Shown piece by piece: positions 17,581-25,232 of a DNA stretch of 64,000 nt (the stretch's first letter is position 1; every line of letters begins with the position of its first letter). This DNA is from Paenibacillus artemisiicola. GTDB taxonomy: Bacteria > Bacillota > Bacilli > Paenibacillales > Paenibacillaceae. Below the pieces are notes generated by a model. It saw nothing but the letters and a program-made list of their open reading frames with translations. It was not told the DNA's origin and did not search any database. Location of the stretch: contig NZ_JAGGDJ010000003.1 of the NCBI RefSeq assembly GCF_017652985.1, positions 424,308-488,307 of the forward strand, written 5' to 3'. The translations under genes and the position numbers were made by a program.

Positions 17581-17898
17581 TCAGTGCCCCGCCTGGCGAA
17601 GCGCGCGAATCTCTTCCCGGGCGTTGTCGTTCATCATCGCCGGCGTCCACTTCGGTTCCCACACCAACTTCACCCGCACGTCGTTGACGCCGCTCACGGA
17701 CAATGCCGCGTTTTTCACGTCCCGCACGATTTCGCCGGCGAGCGGGCATTCCGGGATGGTCAGCGTCATTCGGATGACCGCGGTTCCGTCCGCCTCCGCA
17801 TCGATGCCGTAGACCAGCCCCAGATCCACGATATTCGCGCCGACCTCGGGATCCTTGACTTCCTCCAGCGCGGACAAGATCGCCGTTTCCTTGTTCAT
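17581..17898 (-). CDS. MIP18/DUF59 family Fe-S assembly factor
   Basis: A 105-residue protein of the metal-sulfur cluster biosynthesis family (SufT/YitW/PaaD-like). Family features: ALEEVKDPEVGANIVDLGLVYGI at the N terminus, MTLTIPECPLAG with the conserved Cys, and VKLVWEPKWTPAMM near the end. It probably helps deliver Fe-S clusters in the cytosol. AGGAGCGGGG precedes ATG 17898. Confidence 0.88.
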   Translation of the reverse strand: MNKETAILSALEEVKDPEVGANIVDLGLVYGIDAEADGTAVIRMTLTIPECPLAGEIVRDVKNAALSVSGVNDVRVKLVWEPKWTPAMMNDNAREEIRALRQAGH

Positions 17899-18029
17899 CG
17901 GGTACCCCGCTCCTTTGCTCCTCGATTACCTTATAGCATGCCCCGGGCGATGCGAAGCTATCGCCGCCGTTCTATCCCGCAGACCGATCTTCCGAAGAAC
18001 AAGGATAGCGGCGAAGGGCGAACCGAGTT

Positions 18030-18512
18030 TCATTCAGATTCGGCCGCCTCCAAGTCCAGACGGTTGTTTGCGATCACCGCGACGCTCAATGCCTGGTGGG
18101 AGATCAAAATGTCCTCGATCAGACGCGCATGCTTTTCTCCGCATTTGACCAACAGGATGACGTCGCGAATGTTCGCTTTGAGTTTCTTTTTGCGCGAAGC
18201 CGTCTTTACGGCTTTATCGAGCGCAAAGCCGATCGCGGTACCGCTCGCCAATCCGATCATGCCCCATAGAATCGGTCCCCAATACAGACGGAAGCCGTAA
18301 ATAACCCCGAGCAGCATCATGATGGTAGCCAGAACCGAGACGAGGAACATGTTAAGCCCGTCCGTGTTATAGGGATCGAAATAGCTTTTCTCGCGCGCTT
18401 GTTTATTCATCGGAACGGCCACGATGTCCTCCCGCATGACGCGGTGCTGCTCCAGCTCGGATATGGCCAACTCCAGTTTTAGCGAATGCTCGAATATCGA
18501 TACCACGTACAT
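18030..18512 (-). CDS. Membrane protein with two hydrophobic segments
   Basis: About 160 residues from ATG 18512 (MYVVSIFEHSLKLELAI), chosen because AAGGAG lies ten bases upstream. A soluble N-terminal domain is followed by two membrane helices (LNMFLVSVLATIMMLLGVIY and a Gly-rich GPILWGMIGLASGTAIGF, about residues 65-105) and a basic C-terminal domain (ASRKKKLKANIRDVILLVKC). The layout suggests a stress or general membrane sensor, but no family is recognised. It follows the frameshifted gene in the same direction. Confidence 0.6.
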   Translation of the reverse strand: MYVVSIFEHSLKLELAISELEQHRVMREDIVAVPMNKQAREKSYFDPYNTDGLNMFLVSVLATIMMLLGVIYGFRLYWGPILWGMIGLASGTAIGFALDKAVKTASRKKKLKANIRDVILLVKCGEKHARLIEDILISHQALSVAVIANNRLDLEAAESE

Positions 18513-18540
18513 GCGGGTTACTCTCCTTGAATCGGCATAA

Positions 18541-19298
18541 TTAAGCATAATGCTCCTCTAAGAACCGGGCTTGCTCGAGCTTGAACAATTCATTCATTTC
18601 GATAATGCGGTGGTAGCAGTCGCAGACGGCGAAGCCGAAGATGGAAGGGAAGAACAACGCCCATTCCATGTCTAGAATCCGAGCGGCCTCGCCGAACAAT
18701 CCGACCGACGTATAATAGAGAGCTTCCAAGGCGTGGGATTGGTAGACGACAACGATATACCACAGCAACCCTGATACGTATTGCGGGCGATGAGGTGGCC
18801 CACCCCGGGAGCGAGCAGCGACCAGCCTACGCCAACCCAGGGATTCGTTTTCGCCAAATAATTGATTTCGATCGAATTGACTTTCATGGCCGAAATCGGC
18901 GATTGCTCGCGGTATGCCAATACGGCGAATTGGTTCACCTCGGTGGTCAATCGGTAAGAATCCCAGCAAGCGAAGATGAAGATGGGGACGTACATGAAAA
19001 ACCAGCGCAAGTCCAAGCACGCCTTTGCTTCCGGAAAGCGGCCGAGCATGGAATAGCCGATGGCTTCGTTCAGATTCGACTGGGTGTTGACGACGAATTC
19101 CCATAGGAACAGCGCGAACCCTTTGACGATCTTGCCGACCATGATATGCCCCGCCCCCGGCATAGCGGCCGACCACCACATCACCATATACGGATTCTGC
19201 ACCATGAGATTATTCGAGTTGAAGGGCGACATCGAAAGCTTGGGCCGCCTGACCTGCCGGTTTCCGTTCTCCGCGCGATGCTCCGGGTTCCTTCTCAC
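18541..19298 (-). pseudogene. Frameshifted membrane protein gene
   Basis: Two overlapping frames together encode one membrane protein: the N-terminal part (from GTG 19298, with GGAGGG upstream) runs through PGVGHLIARNTYQG, and the natural continuation LLWYIVVVYQSHALEALYY is in another frame. One missing base near the CCC run at 18769-18771 explains the switch. The intact product would have two similar halves, each with an MPGAGH or APGVGH motif followed by hydrophobic segments. It overlaps the upstream gene by 4 bases. It could be a real lesion or a base-calling error in a short homopolymer. Confidence 0.65.
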
Positions 19299-19861
19299 GA
19301 ATTCATCCCTCCGGCCTGTTTCCCGGCTTTGGCCATTAGCGCTTCGACCAGCCATTTTAACAATAATCCTTTGACGATGTAGATCGGAAACGAATAATAA
19401 TACTTCCAATGATCCAGTTGATAAATATCTAGCCAGACGAAGAGCGGCTCGCCAAGAAAGGAAAACACGGCGCCGACGACGGCTAAGGAAATCAGATACG
19501 GCCACCAGTTTTTGAAGTACTGGAACAGCAGCATATGGACCACGGGAAGAAACGAGAAATCGACGGGATACAAGCGGGGCAGAATCCGCAATAACTGGGT
19601 CGGGTAGGACCACAAGCCGAACGCGGTTCCGATCTCGTCCATCAGGGAAACAAGCAGACTAATGGATAAGCCAAAAACCAAAACGATTGCAATCCGGCTC
19701 TTGTCCACCAGCTTCCACCAGATCAGCCAAGGCACGATCAAGGTCACGAGGAGCACCCACCAAGGCAAGGAGAACAAATCATCGTGAACCAGGTATTGCA
19801 TCTTCAGCTTCGTGAGCAAACGCTCGAGCGCTTTGATTTCGTTTAATTTCGGAATATCCAT
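19295..19861 (-). CDS. Polytopic membrane protein, CBO0543-like
   Basis: 188 residues with about five hydrophobic segments (for example WWVLLVTLIVPWLIWWKLV). The pattern, including LWSYPTQLLRILPRLYP and FLGEPLFVWLDIYQLDHWKYYYSFPIY, is like the CBO0543 family of spore-former membrane proteins of unknown role. It is translationally coupled to the frameshifted gene downstream. Confidence 0.68.
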   Translation of the reverse strand: MDIPKLNEIKALERLLTKLKMQYLVHDDLFSLPWWVLLVTLIVPWLIWWKLVDKSRIAIVLVFGLSISLLVSLMDEIGTAFGLWSYPTQLLRILPRLYPVDFSFLPVVHMLLFQYFKNWWPYLISLAVVGAVFSFLGEPLFVWLDIYQLDHWKYYYSFPIYIVKGLLLKWLVEALMAKAGKQAGGMNS

Positions 19862-20048
19862 AATATTCCTTTCAAAACATGCTTTTCTTTACTATGCTCC
19901 CGTTTCTTTCCGTTCATGCAATGGGATGCGGCGCCGACTACTCAAGTAGTCGACGCGGGCAAACGAATGGGAGTATTTCCCGAAATATTTCAACTCGGCT
20001 GCGGGAAAACCAATGTTAGAAATATAAACTACCCTGTAGAGGAGTTAG

Positions 20049-20369
20049 ATGGAGTTGAAAAAGAAATTCGGATTGGCAACGCTGCTGGTCGGCTGTTTGG
20101 CTTTCATGTTGGGCACCGGCATCCTAGACGCTCATGGAACGGCCACGAACCAAAGTAACAACGGGGTTATGAATAACCAGTCGTACGACGGGCGCGGAAT
20201 GAATACGAACAGCTACAACGCGACCTCGACCGCGACGGGCGGCAATTACCGCGCCAACGCCGTGGATAACGACAACGATTTTGATTGGGGTTGGCTGGGA
20301 TTGTTGGGATTGATCGGTCTGGCCGGCCTAAGAAGCCGTAACCATGACCGTCACCCGGAACGCAGCTAA
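20049..20369 (+). CDS. WGxxGxxG-CTERM domain protein
   Basis: A 106-residue exported protein. The N-terminal signal (KKKFGLATLLVGCLAFMLG) is followed by a low-complexity Asn/Ser/Thr/Gly-rich middle, then an acidic DNDNDFDW and the C-terminal tag WGWLGLLGLIGLAGL ending in Arg-rich RSRNHDRH. This is the WGxxGxxG-CTERM arrangement seen in Paenibacillus-type genomes, thought to be a sorting or anchoring signal. GAGGAG precedes ATG 20049. The processing enzyme is not in the window. Confidence 0.8.
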   Translation: MELKKKFGLATLLVGCLAFMLGTGILDAHGTATNQSNNGVMNNQSYDGRGMNTNSYNATSTATGGNYRANAVDNDNDFDWGWLGLLGLIGLAGLRSRNHDRHPERS

Positions 20370-20402
20370 TAAGCGTTTAACGATTCCAAGCAACAAGAAT
20401 AA

Positions 20403-20441
20403 AAGCCCTGGCGAATTTACGCCGGGGCTTTCGTTTTTTGC
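20403..20441 (+). terminator. Rho-independent terminator
   Basis: AAGCCCTGGCG/CGCCGGGGCTT stem with an AATTTA loop and a T-rich tail, after the WGxxGxxG gene. Confidence 0.85.
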
Positions 20442-20795
20442 AAAGGAAGGCCTGCTGTCCGGTTAGGTGACCGGCACTTTACGCGAACCTGGCAGACGGC
20501 GGCCGCCGGTTCGGGGCGCGCATGAGCCTGAAAGCGAACGTCTGGCCGCAAGTTGCGCTTGCCTGAGTTCGTTCGTAAATTCATTATCCTTTATATAGAA
20601 GACATAAACCAGCGGATTGAAATATTTCCAGTAATAAGCGTAACTCCCGTTAACTCGGAAACGTTCGAGCGAAGGTTAGCTTTAACGCCGCGCCGCGCAG
20701 TTAGCTCATGGGGCGATAGCGTGCAGTGAAATGATGAAGCGGAAGCCGAGGTTGCGAAAATAATTCGAAAATAGCGGTGATCTTCGGGGGTTAAA
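20442..20795. other. Intergenic host DNA left of the element
   Basis: About 350 bases between the host gene terminator and the left attachment repeat. It is host-like in base composition and I see no supported gene or RNA in it. Confidence 0.5.
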
Positions 20796-20839
20796 AAAAA
20801 TCCGGGGCCCTTCTTTCGAAGGGCCCCTTTCATGGGAGA
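20796..20839. repeat. Left attachment site (attL), 44-bp repeat containing a terminator
   Basis: Identical to 29858-29901. It contains a perfect 10-bp stem (GGGGCCCTTC, TTTC loop, GAAGGGCCCC) with A-run and T-run flanks. Eight A's precede it, so it should terminate leftward transcription coming from the integrase gene. Confidence 0.88.
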
Positions 20840-20957
20840 TGTGTGTTTTCATTTCTGTTGATTGCCGATATATTCTTTAGAACCTTGATAAATATGGGTT
20901 TCTGAAGTAACTGAGTCTGTATATTTGGGTGTTGTCGGCATATGTATTGTGTATTAA

Positions 20958-20987
20958 GTCATCAATTTGTCATCAACCTAGTCATCG
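20958..20987. repeat. Left integrase arm-type sites
   Basis: GTCATCAATTTGTCATCAA (20958-20976), then a third GTCATC at 20981 that overlaps the integrase stop. The same 19-mer with one change recurs at the right end (29773-29791). Confidence 0.6.
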
Positions 20988-22178
20988 AAATTCTTGTTTT
21001 GCTTTTTTTGATTTTGCTGATAATAAGGCATCAAAAGTATCTGCTGCAGCCCTATCAGCAGACTCAATAACATGACCATAAACATTCATAGTAGTGGAGA
21101 TTTTTGAGTGCCCAAGTCGATTCGAAATGATTTTCGCGTGAATTCCTTGATTGATTAGTAAAGTTGCAGATGTATGTCTTAAATCATGAAATCGTATATA
21201 TTTCATTCCTGGAATGCGCTTAATATATTCTCTCCAGTTATCGCTAATTGTTTTCGGGTAGAGTGGTACACCGTTTTCACTCGCAAATAAGAAATAGTAT
21301 TCCCCACCTTTCCAAGGCACTTCTGAGTTTGATCTGACTTTCATCATATGGGCTTGATAAGCTTTAAGTTCAGATACTAGGGAAGTGGGGATAACGATTC
21401 TTCTGAATGAGCTTTTTCTTTTTGGGCCCTTTATTATAGGGAGACCATTTTTAAACATAGGTATAGTTTGCTTAATATCGATAGTTCCATTTTCTAAATC
21501 AATATGCTTCCATTCTAATCCAAGAATTTCCGCTCTTCTCATTCCAGTTGTAAGAGCTAAAGTAATAATTACTCTCAAACGAATACTTTCTGTTTGGAGA
21601 GAGGTTAGTAAAGATAAAACCTCATCTTCGTTATATACAGACATCTCTTGAGGCGTTTCTTTTGGTTTGGAAACACCTTCCATCGGATTTTGAGGAATAA
21701 CCTTCCACTCTTGAGCTTTTATAAAAATGCTTCTAAGGACGCGGAAAATATACACACGTGTAGCTGCTCCAACATTGTTTTCAGCAAGTTCATTTAGAAA
21801 ATCGACTATATGCATAGTCTTTATCTTTTCAATTGATTTTTCCCCGAAATAAGGCTTTATACGTTTATTTGCATGATAAGAATAATTGAAGGCTGTTGTC
21901 TCTTCAAGATTTTTGTTTACAAATTTATCAATCCATATATCAATAAATTTTGATACACTCATTTTTTCAGGGGTTATATACTGACCAGACTCTATAAGCA
22001 TTTTGAACTTTAATAATTCTTCATTCAAATATGCATTTAATTTCTTTGGCGACTTCAATAATTGTGAATCATCTACTTTTACAGTTTGTGTTCTTCGAAT
22101 TCGCTTGCCAGAAGAGTCTGTACCTACCTCAACGTACATATACCACGAATTTTTCCCGCGTTTCTGAAACGATGCCAC
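20982..22178 (-). CDS. int: Tyrosine recombinase, element integrase
   Basis: A 398-residue integrase. An N-terminal AP2-like arm-binding domain (about 1-50, SWYMYVEVGTDSSGKRIRR) is followed by a SAM-like core-binding domain (about 65-165) and the catalytic domain. The catalytic residues are visible: Arg in TTGMRRAEILGLEW, HDLRHTSATLL, LGHSKISTTMNVYGH with the nucleophile Tyr. It is the first gene inside the left repeat, reads toward it and appears intact. It would recombine within the 44-bp repeat. Its start lies 12 bases after the repressor stop, so the two form one leftward unit. Confidence 0.95.
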   Translation of the reverse strand: MASFQKRGKNSWYMYVEVGTDSSGKRIRRTQTVKVDDSQLLKSPKKLNAYLNEELLKFKMLIESGQYITPEKMSVSKFIDIWIDKFVNKNLEETTAFNYSYHANKRIKPYFGEKSIEKIKTMHIVDFLNELAENNVGAATRVYIFRVLRSIFIKAQEWKVIPQNPMEGVSKPKETPQEMSVYNEDEVLSLLTSLQTESIRLRVIITLALTTGMRRAEILGLEWKHIDLENGTIDIKQTIPMFKNGLPIIKGPKRKSSFRRIVIPTSLVSELKAYQAHMMKVRSNSEVPWKGGEYYFLFASENGVPLYPKTISDNWREYIKRIPGMKYIRFHDLRHTSATLLINQGIHAKIISNRLGHSKISTTMNVYGHVIESADRAAADTFDALLSAKSKKAKQEFR

Positions 22179-22190
22179 CTAGACTCCCCC

Positions 22191-23216
22191 TTATCTTGTG
22201 TCATCTTGTACCATAAAGCTTAGTGTCCGTAATAAATGCTGCTTCTGATCTTCATTTAGAATTATATTGTGATACATAATTGAACCTTCTTTTAACCATT
22301 TTTCAAGATCGAGAGTATATTTTTTTGAACTTGGATTGTCGATTGCATTTGCTTTATATCTGAATCCAATTAACCTGAGAGGATTTAGGATTTTGTCGAC
22401 TATCTTACTGTCACTTTTTACTATCGATTTTAAGGATCTAGGTAAGCCTTGAGGCGTAATTTCGATCTGATCTCGAATCTCTGGAGCTACTTCAAAAAGG
22501 ATATCGTCAATTTCTTCCTTTACGACTGGGAAGAATCTAGATTCATCAAACGAGATATAGGGGATGATATCGTCTAACCACAAATCAACAATGATGTCAT
22601 AATCAGCTTCATCATTCTCACTTTTGGTATTGTTTCTAAACGGACGAATCTTATTTAATTGTACATTGGCTAAGTTCAAATATTTTAGAGAAATAGTCCT
22701 CAAGTTTTCAGGTACTTGCCCATTTCCTTGTGATCGGTTCATCGAAATCAAAACTCGTTTATTGATACGTTCCATACCATAAATTGCATTCTCAATATAT
22801 CCTTGCAATTCCAGGTATTTATTAAATTTTGTTTCTACATCAATGTTTGGGTTGTTTTCAATAAAACTATCAATTTCTATAACGCGCTTTAACATATTTT
22901 CTGTTTCATCTAAAAACTCCGATGATATTAATGCGTCGCTTCTGGCTTTATCTATATATTGCTTACCAGTTTCAATTATTGTATTTATGTCCTTTTTATC
23001 AGGCAAATAACCAGCTTCATTCATAAGCACTTCGTATTCAACCTTTAAAGCATCTGCAATTTTCCGGATCGTTTCAGGTTTTGGAATTCCACGCAACCCG
23101 TTTTCTATCCTTGAAATTTGCGAATTGCTGATCCCCGATTCTTCTGCCAATTGATTGATACTCATGTTTCTTGATAACCGTAGTTCTTTAAGGTAATCCC
23201 CGAAACTGTTCTCCAT
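22191..23216 (-). CDS. Long XRE-family repressor without peptidase domain (Stl-like)
   Basis: 341 residues. The N-terminal HTH (about 5-65: LKELRLSRNMSINQLAEES, GISNSQISRIENGLRG) is a typical XRE/Cro-CI fold. The remaining 270 residues are mostly helical and carry neither an S24/LexA Ser-Lys peptidase nor an ImmA-type HExxH, so SOS self-cleavage is not expected. Long C-terminal domains of this kind are found in satellite master repressors such as Stl, which are released by binding a helper-phage protein; that role is inferred. It is divergent from the Cro-like gene, with operators between. Confidence 0.75.
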   Translation of the reverse strand: MENSFGDYLKELRLSRNMSINQLAEESGISNSQISRIENGLRGIPKPETIRKIADALKVEYEVLMNEAGYLPDKKDINTIIETGKQYIDKARSDALISSEFLDETENMLKRVIEIDSFIENNPNIDVETKFNKYLELQGYIENAIYGMERINKRVLISMNRSQGNGQVPENLRTISLKYLNLANVQLNKIRPFRNNTKSENDEADYDIIVDLWLDDIIPYISFDESRFFPVVKEEIDDILFEVAPEIRDQIEITPQGLPRSLKSIVKSDSKIVDKILNPLRLIGFRYKANAIDNPSSKKYTLDLEKWLKEGSIMYHNIILNEDQKQHLLRTLSFMVQDDTR

Positions 23217-23242
23217 TATTTTGTACTCCTCCCGTTATATCT

Positions 23243-23283
23243 TTACCTAAAGGCATAATATCATTTTTGTTGCCATTTGGCAA
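23243..23283. promoter_or_regulatory. Operators O1 and O2 near the repressor gene
   Basis: O1 TTACCTAAAGGCAT (23243-23256) and O2 TTGCCATTTGGCAA (23270-23283, a perfect palindrome) fit the 14-bp consensus TTNCC-N4-GGNAA. They sit just upstream of the repressor start, where they could give autoregulation. Confidence 0.75.
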
Positions 23284-23369
23284 AATGAAAAATGATGAAT
23301 GAGATAGCAATAGCAAGTATATGTGAGAGAACATATGTTTTTATCAAGAAAATCATCTATTAGTCAATT

Positions 23370-23428
23370 TTACCTTTTGGCTAATCGGATTTATATTATT
23401 GCCATAAGGTAATGTTGCCTTATGGTAA
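23370..23428. promoter_or_regulatory. Operators O3, O4 and O5 at the rightward promoter
   Basis: TTACCTTTTGGCTA (23370-23383), TTGCCATAAGGTAA (23399-23412) and TTGCCTTATGGTAA (23415-23428), same consensus. O4 and O5 are 16 bp apart and cover the region just before the Cro-like start; TATTAT at 23394-23399 touches O4. Confidence 0.75.
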
Positions 23429-23453
23429 CAAAGTGGAGAGGAGGTTAAGGGGT

Positions 23454-23666
23454 ATGAGGCTAAATTTAAACATAGAAACCATTAGGCAAATTATGGAGCA
23501 GAAAGGCTGGGATGAAAAGAAATTAGCAGCCGAAATTGGTGTCTCGCGGACGCAAGTATACCGTGTCTTTCGTGGTCAAAGAGCGCCTGGTAATGAGTTT
23601 ATTGCAGGCCTAATCAGCGTTTTTAAAAGTACAAGTCTAAAGAAGTTGTTTCATTTAAATAAATAA
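23454..23666 (+). CDS. Small Cro-like HTH protein
   Basis: 70 residues, essentially one helix-turn-helix: IRQIMEQKGWDEKKLAAEI, GVSRTQVYRVFRGQRAPG. ATG 23454 follows AGGAGGTTAAGGGG; an earlier in-frame ATG at 23412 lies inside operators O4/O5 and is not likely to be used. As the first rightward gene, divergent from the repressor, it takes the Cro/Str position that switches the element toward replication. Confidence 0.85.
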   Translation: MRLNLNIETIRQIMEQKGWDEKKLAAEIGVSRTQVYRVFRGQRAPGNEFIAGLISVFKSTSLKKLFHLNK

Positions 23667-23680
23667 TTGCCAAAAGGTAT
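23667..23680. promoter_or_regulatory. Operator O6 downstream of the Cro-like gene
   Basis: TTGCCAAAAGGTAT, the same 14-bp pattern, in the gap between the Cro-like and excisionase-like genes. It may act as a roadblock or mark a second regulated promoter. Confidence 0.65.
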
Positions 23681-23699
23681 CAGGAAGGGAGAAAGATTC

Positions 23700-24041
23700 A
23701 TGCAATTTGAAAAAGAAACATCTGATTTTTTTAAATCAATTAAACAGAAGCTGATCGAAGAAATTCGAGGGGAGCTTCTGCCGATCATTTACACCGAAGT
23801 GTACCATCATTGTCTAACGGTTCCAGATGCTGCACGCTATACTGGCCTCTCTGAAGATACGATTTATACTCTCTGTAAACAAAAGCAAATACCCCATTAC
23901 AGGGGTGGGGCTGCAAATTCAAAAAAACCAAAAATATTTTTCCGAGCTGGAAGTTTGGATAAGTGGATGCATGAACAAGAAAAAGAAAATTGTATCGGAT
24001 GGGGAGAGGGAGCGGTACAAAATGAACCGATGCTCAAATAA
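23700..24041 (+). CDS. Excisionase-like HTH (MerR/HTH_17 type) protein
   Basis: 113 residues from ATG 23700 with AGGAAGGG upstream; an in-frame TTG at 23667 falls in operator O6. After a helical N terminus the HTH_17 motif reads LTVPDAARYTGLSEDTIYTLCKQKQIPHYR, as in phage excisionases and recombination directionality factors. Position early in the rightward operon fits a role in excision or early control. It overlaps the next gene by 20 bases. Confidence 0.78.
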   Translation: MQFEKETSDFFKSIKQKLIEEIRGELLPIIYTEVYHHCLTVPDAARYTGLSEDTIYTLCKQKQIPHYRGGAANSKKPKIFFRAGSLDKWMHEQEKENCIGWGEGAVQNEPMLK

Positions 24042-24405
24042 TGAAATTAAAAGTAACGTTAAGATCGTCATCCAAAAAGTTGGAGTTCGTACCGCAATAA
24101 AGACATTTGTAAACTTAGCTCGGACAGATTCAGAAATGAAATCTGTCGAAAAGCTGGAAGTGATATTTGGCATGATGACATACGTTGCAGAAATTTGCTC
24201 TGAGAGGATGATTCAAACTCTTGGAGAACGGACTTACGTGTTTCCAATATGCACGAAATCAGGTTCTTGTTGTGGTGTGAGGATCATGCGTGGGAAATTC
24301 TTTTACGACATAGTTGAGGAAATCGAAAAAAGTTGGGTTGCCCCTACTGCGAATAGAGGCAACCTGCAAAGTAAATCATTATTGTTCAACCTTAATTGTA
24401 GTTGA
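24022..24405 (+). CDS. Hypothetical element protein
   Basis: About 127 residues from ATG 24022, with a GGGAGCGG site; the frame is open further upstream inside the HTH gene but has no better start. Contains CTKSGSCCGVR, a Cys cluster that could bind metal, and otherwise mixed helices. Unknown function. It lies in the early operon between excisionase-like and replication genes. Confidence 0.6.
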   Translation: MNRCSNNEIKSNVKIVIQKVGVRTAIKTFVNLARTDSEMKSVEKLEVIFGMMTYVAEICSERMIQTLGERTYVFPICTKSGSCCGVRIMRGKFFYDIVEEIEKSWVAPTANRGNLQSKSLLFNLNCS

Positions 24406-24446
24406 AGTATATCAATTATTCAACGACTTGAAATGAGGAAGTGAGG

Positions 24447-25232
24447 ATGGAAGGTTGGATTAAGCTTCATAGAAAAATTAGGGAAAATCCAATTTTTAAT
24501 GATCTTCAGCTATATAGATTGTGGAGCATTTGTTTACTTGAAGCGAGTCATAAAAAGCATCAACAACCAGTCGGAAGACAAACAGTTTCACTCAGTCCAG
24601 GACAATTTGTAACAGGTAGATTCGACCTTCATGGCATGTATAACAGAGGATTAAAGCGAAGCGACCAAGTTGCGGAGTATACGGTGTGGAGATGGTTACA
24701 GACCTTAGAAAGGCATGGTTTAGTGAGCATCAATTCGAGCAACAAATTCTCCATTGTTACCGTGGTTAATTGGTCTTTTTACCAAAATGACGAGCAACAG
24801 AATGAGCAGTCATTTGAGCAATCGATGAGCAACAAACGATCAACAAATGAGCAGCTAGTGAGCACAAACAAGAATGTAAAGAATGATAAGAATGAAAAGA
24901 ATGGTAAGAAAAAAGAGATAAAGAAGTATTTTTCTGAATTCGTCTCATTAACTGAAGCAGAATATCAGAAGCTTTGTGAAGCGGAAGGAGAAGATTTTAC
25001 TAAGCGGTGTATTAGCACACTGGATAACTATAAGGGAGCTTCAGGCAGAGTGTATAAGAGCGATTACCGGGCCGTTCTCAATTGGGTCATAGATCGTGTA
25101 CGTCAAGATGAGTTGAAGGGAGCCAAGCACCATGAAGAAAATCGAATGGCCGAACGAAGGAGAAAAGATAGCAAGAATGCTGGCGAACCGTATCGAGCAG
25201 ATGAAGATCCATACGCAGACCTCTACAACTAA
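24447..25232 (+). CDS. Phage-type replication initiator (DnaD-like replisome organiser)
   Basis: A 261-residue protein beginning MEGWIKLHRKIRENPIF, the typical opening of Bacillota phage replisome organisers, with an N-terminal winged helix (about 1-115: SDQVAEYTVWRWLQTLERHGLV). A Gln/Asn/Lys-rich linker (about 115-155) follows, then a C-terminal domain (TEAEYQKLCEAEG, YKGASGRVYKSDYRAVLNWV) like DnaD/phage replication proteins. The linker is encoded by phased DNA repeats that look like the replication origin. It overlaps the DnaC-like gene by about 100 bases. ATG 24447 has an AGGAAGTGAGG site. Confidence 0.82.
   Translation: MEGWIKLHRKIRENPIFNDLQLYRLWSICLLEASHKKHQQPVGRQTVSLSPGQFVTGRFDLHGMYNRGLKRSDQVAEYTVWRWLQTLERHGLVSINSSNKFSIVTVVNWSFYQNDEQQNEQSFEQSMSNKRSTNEQLVSTNKNVKNDKNEKNGKKKEIKKYFSEFVSLTEAEYQKLCEAEGEDFTKRCISTLDNYKGASGRVYKSDYRAVLNWVIDRVRQDELKGAKHHEENRMAERRRKDSKNAGEPYRADEDPYADLYN
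24791..24914. other. Candidate replication origin: phased iterons plus AT-rich 9-mers
   Basis: TGAGCA-type hexamers start at 24791 (CGAGCA), 24803, 24815, 24826, 24837 (CGATCA), 24848 and 24859, i.e. every 11-12 bp. They are followed by five tandem 9-mers of the form AAGAATGNN at 24870-24914. Iterons next to an AT-rich repeat inside the initiator gene are the usual form of phage and plasmid origins. Confidence 0.65.

Noticed and set aside
20690..20725. tRNA-like GTTAGCTCATGG segment
   Set aside because: No cloverleaf: acceptor and anticodon arms cannot be formed around it.
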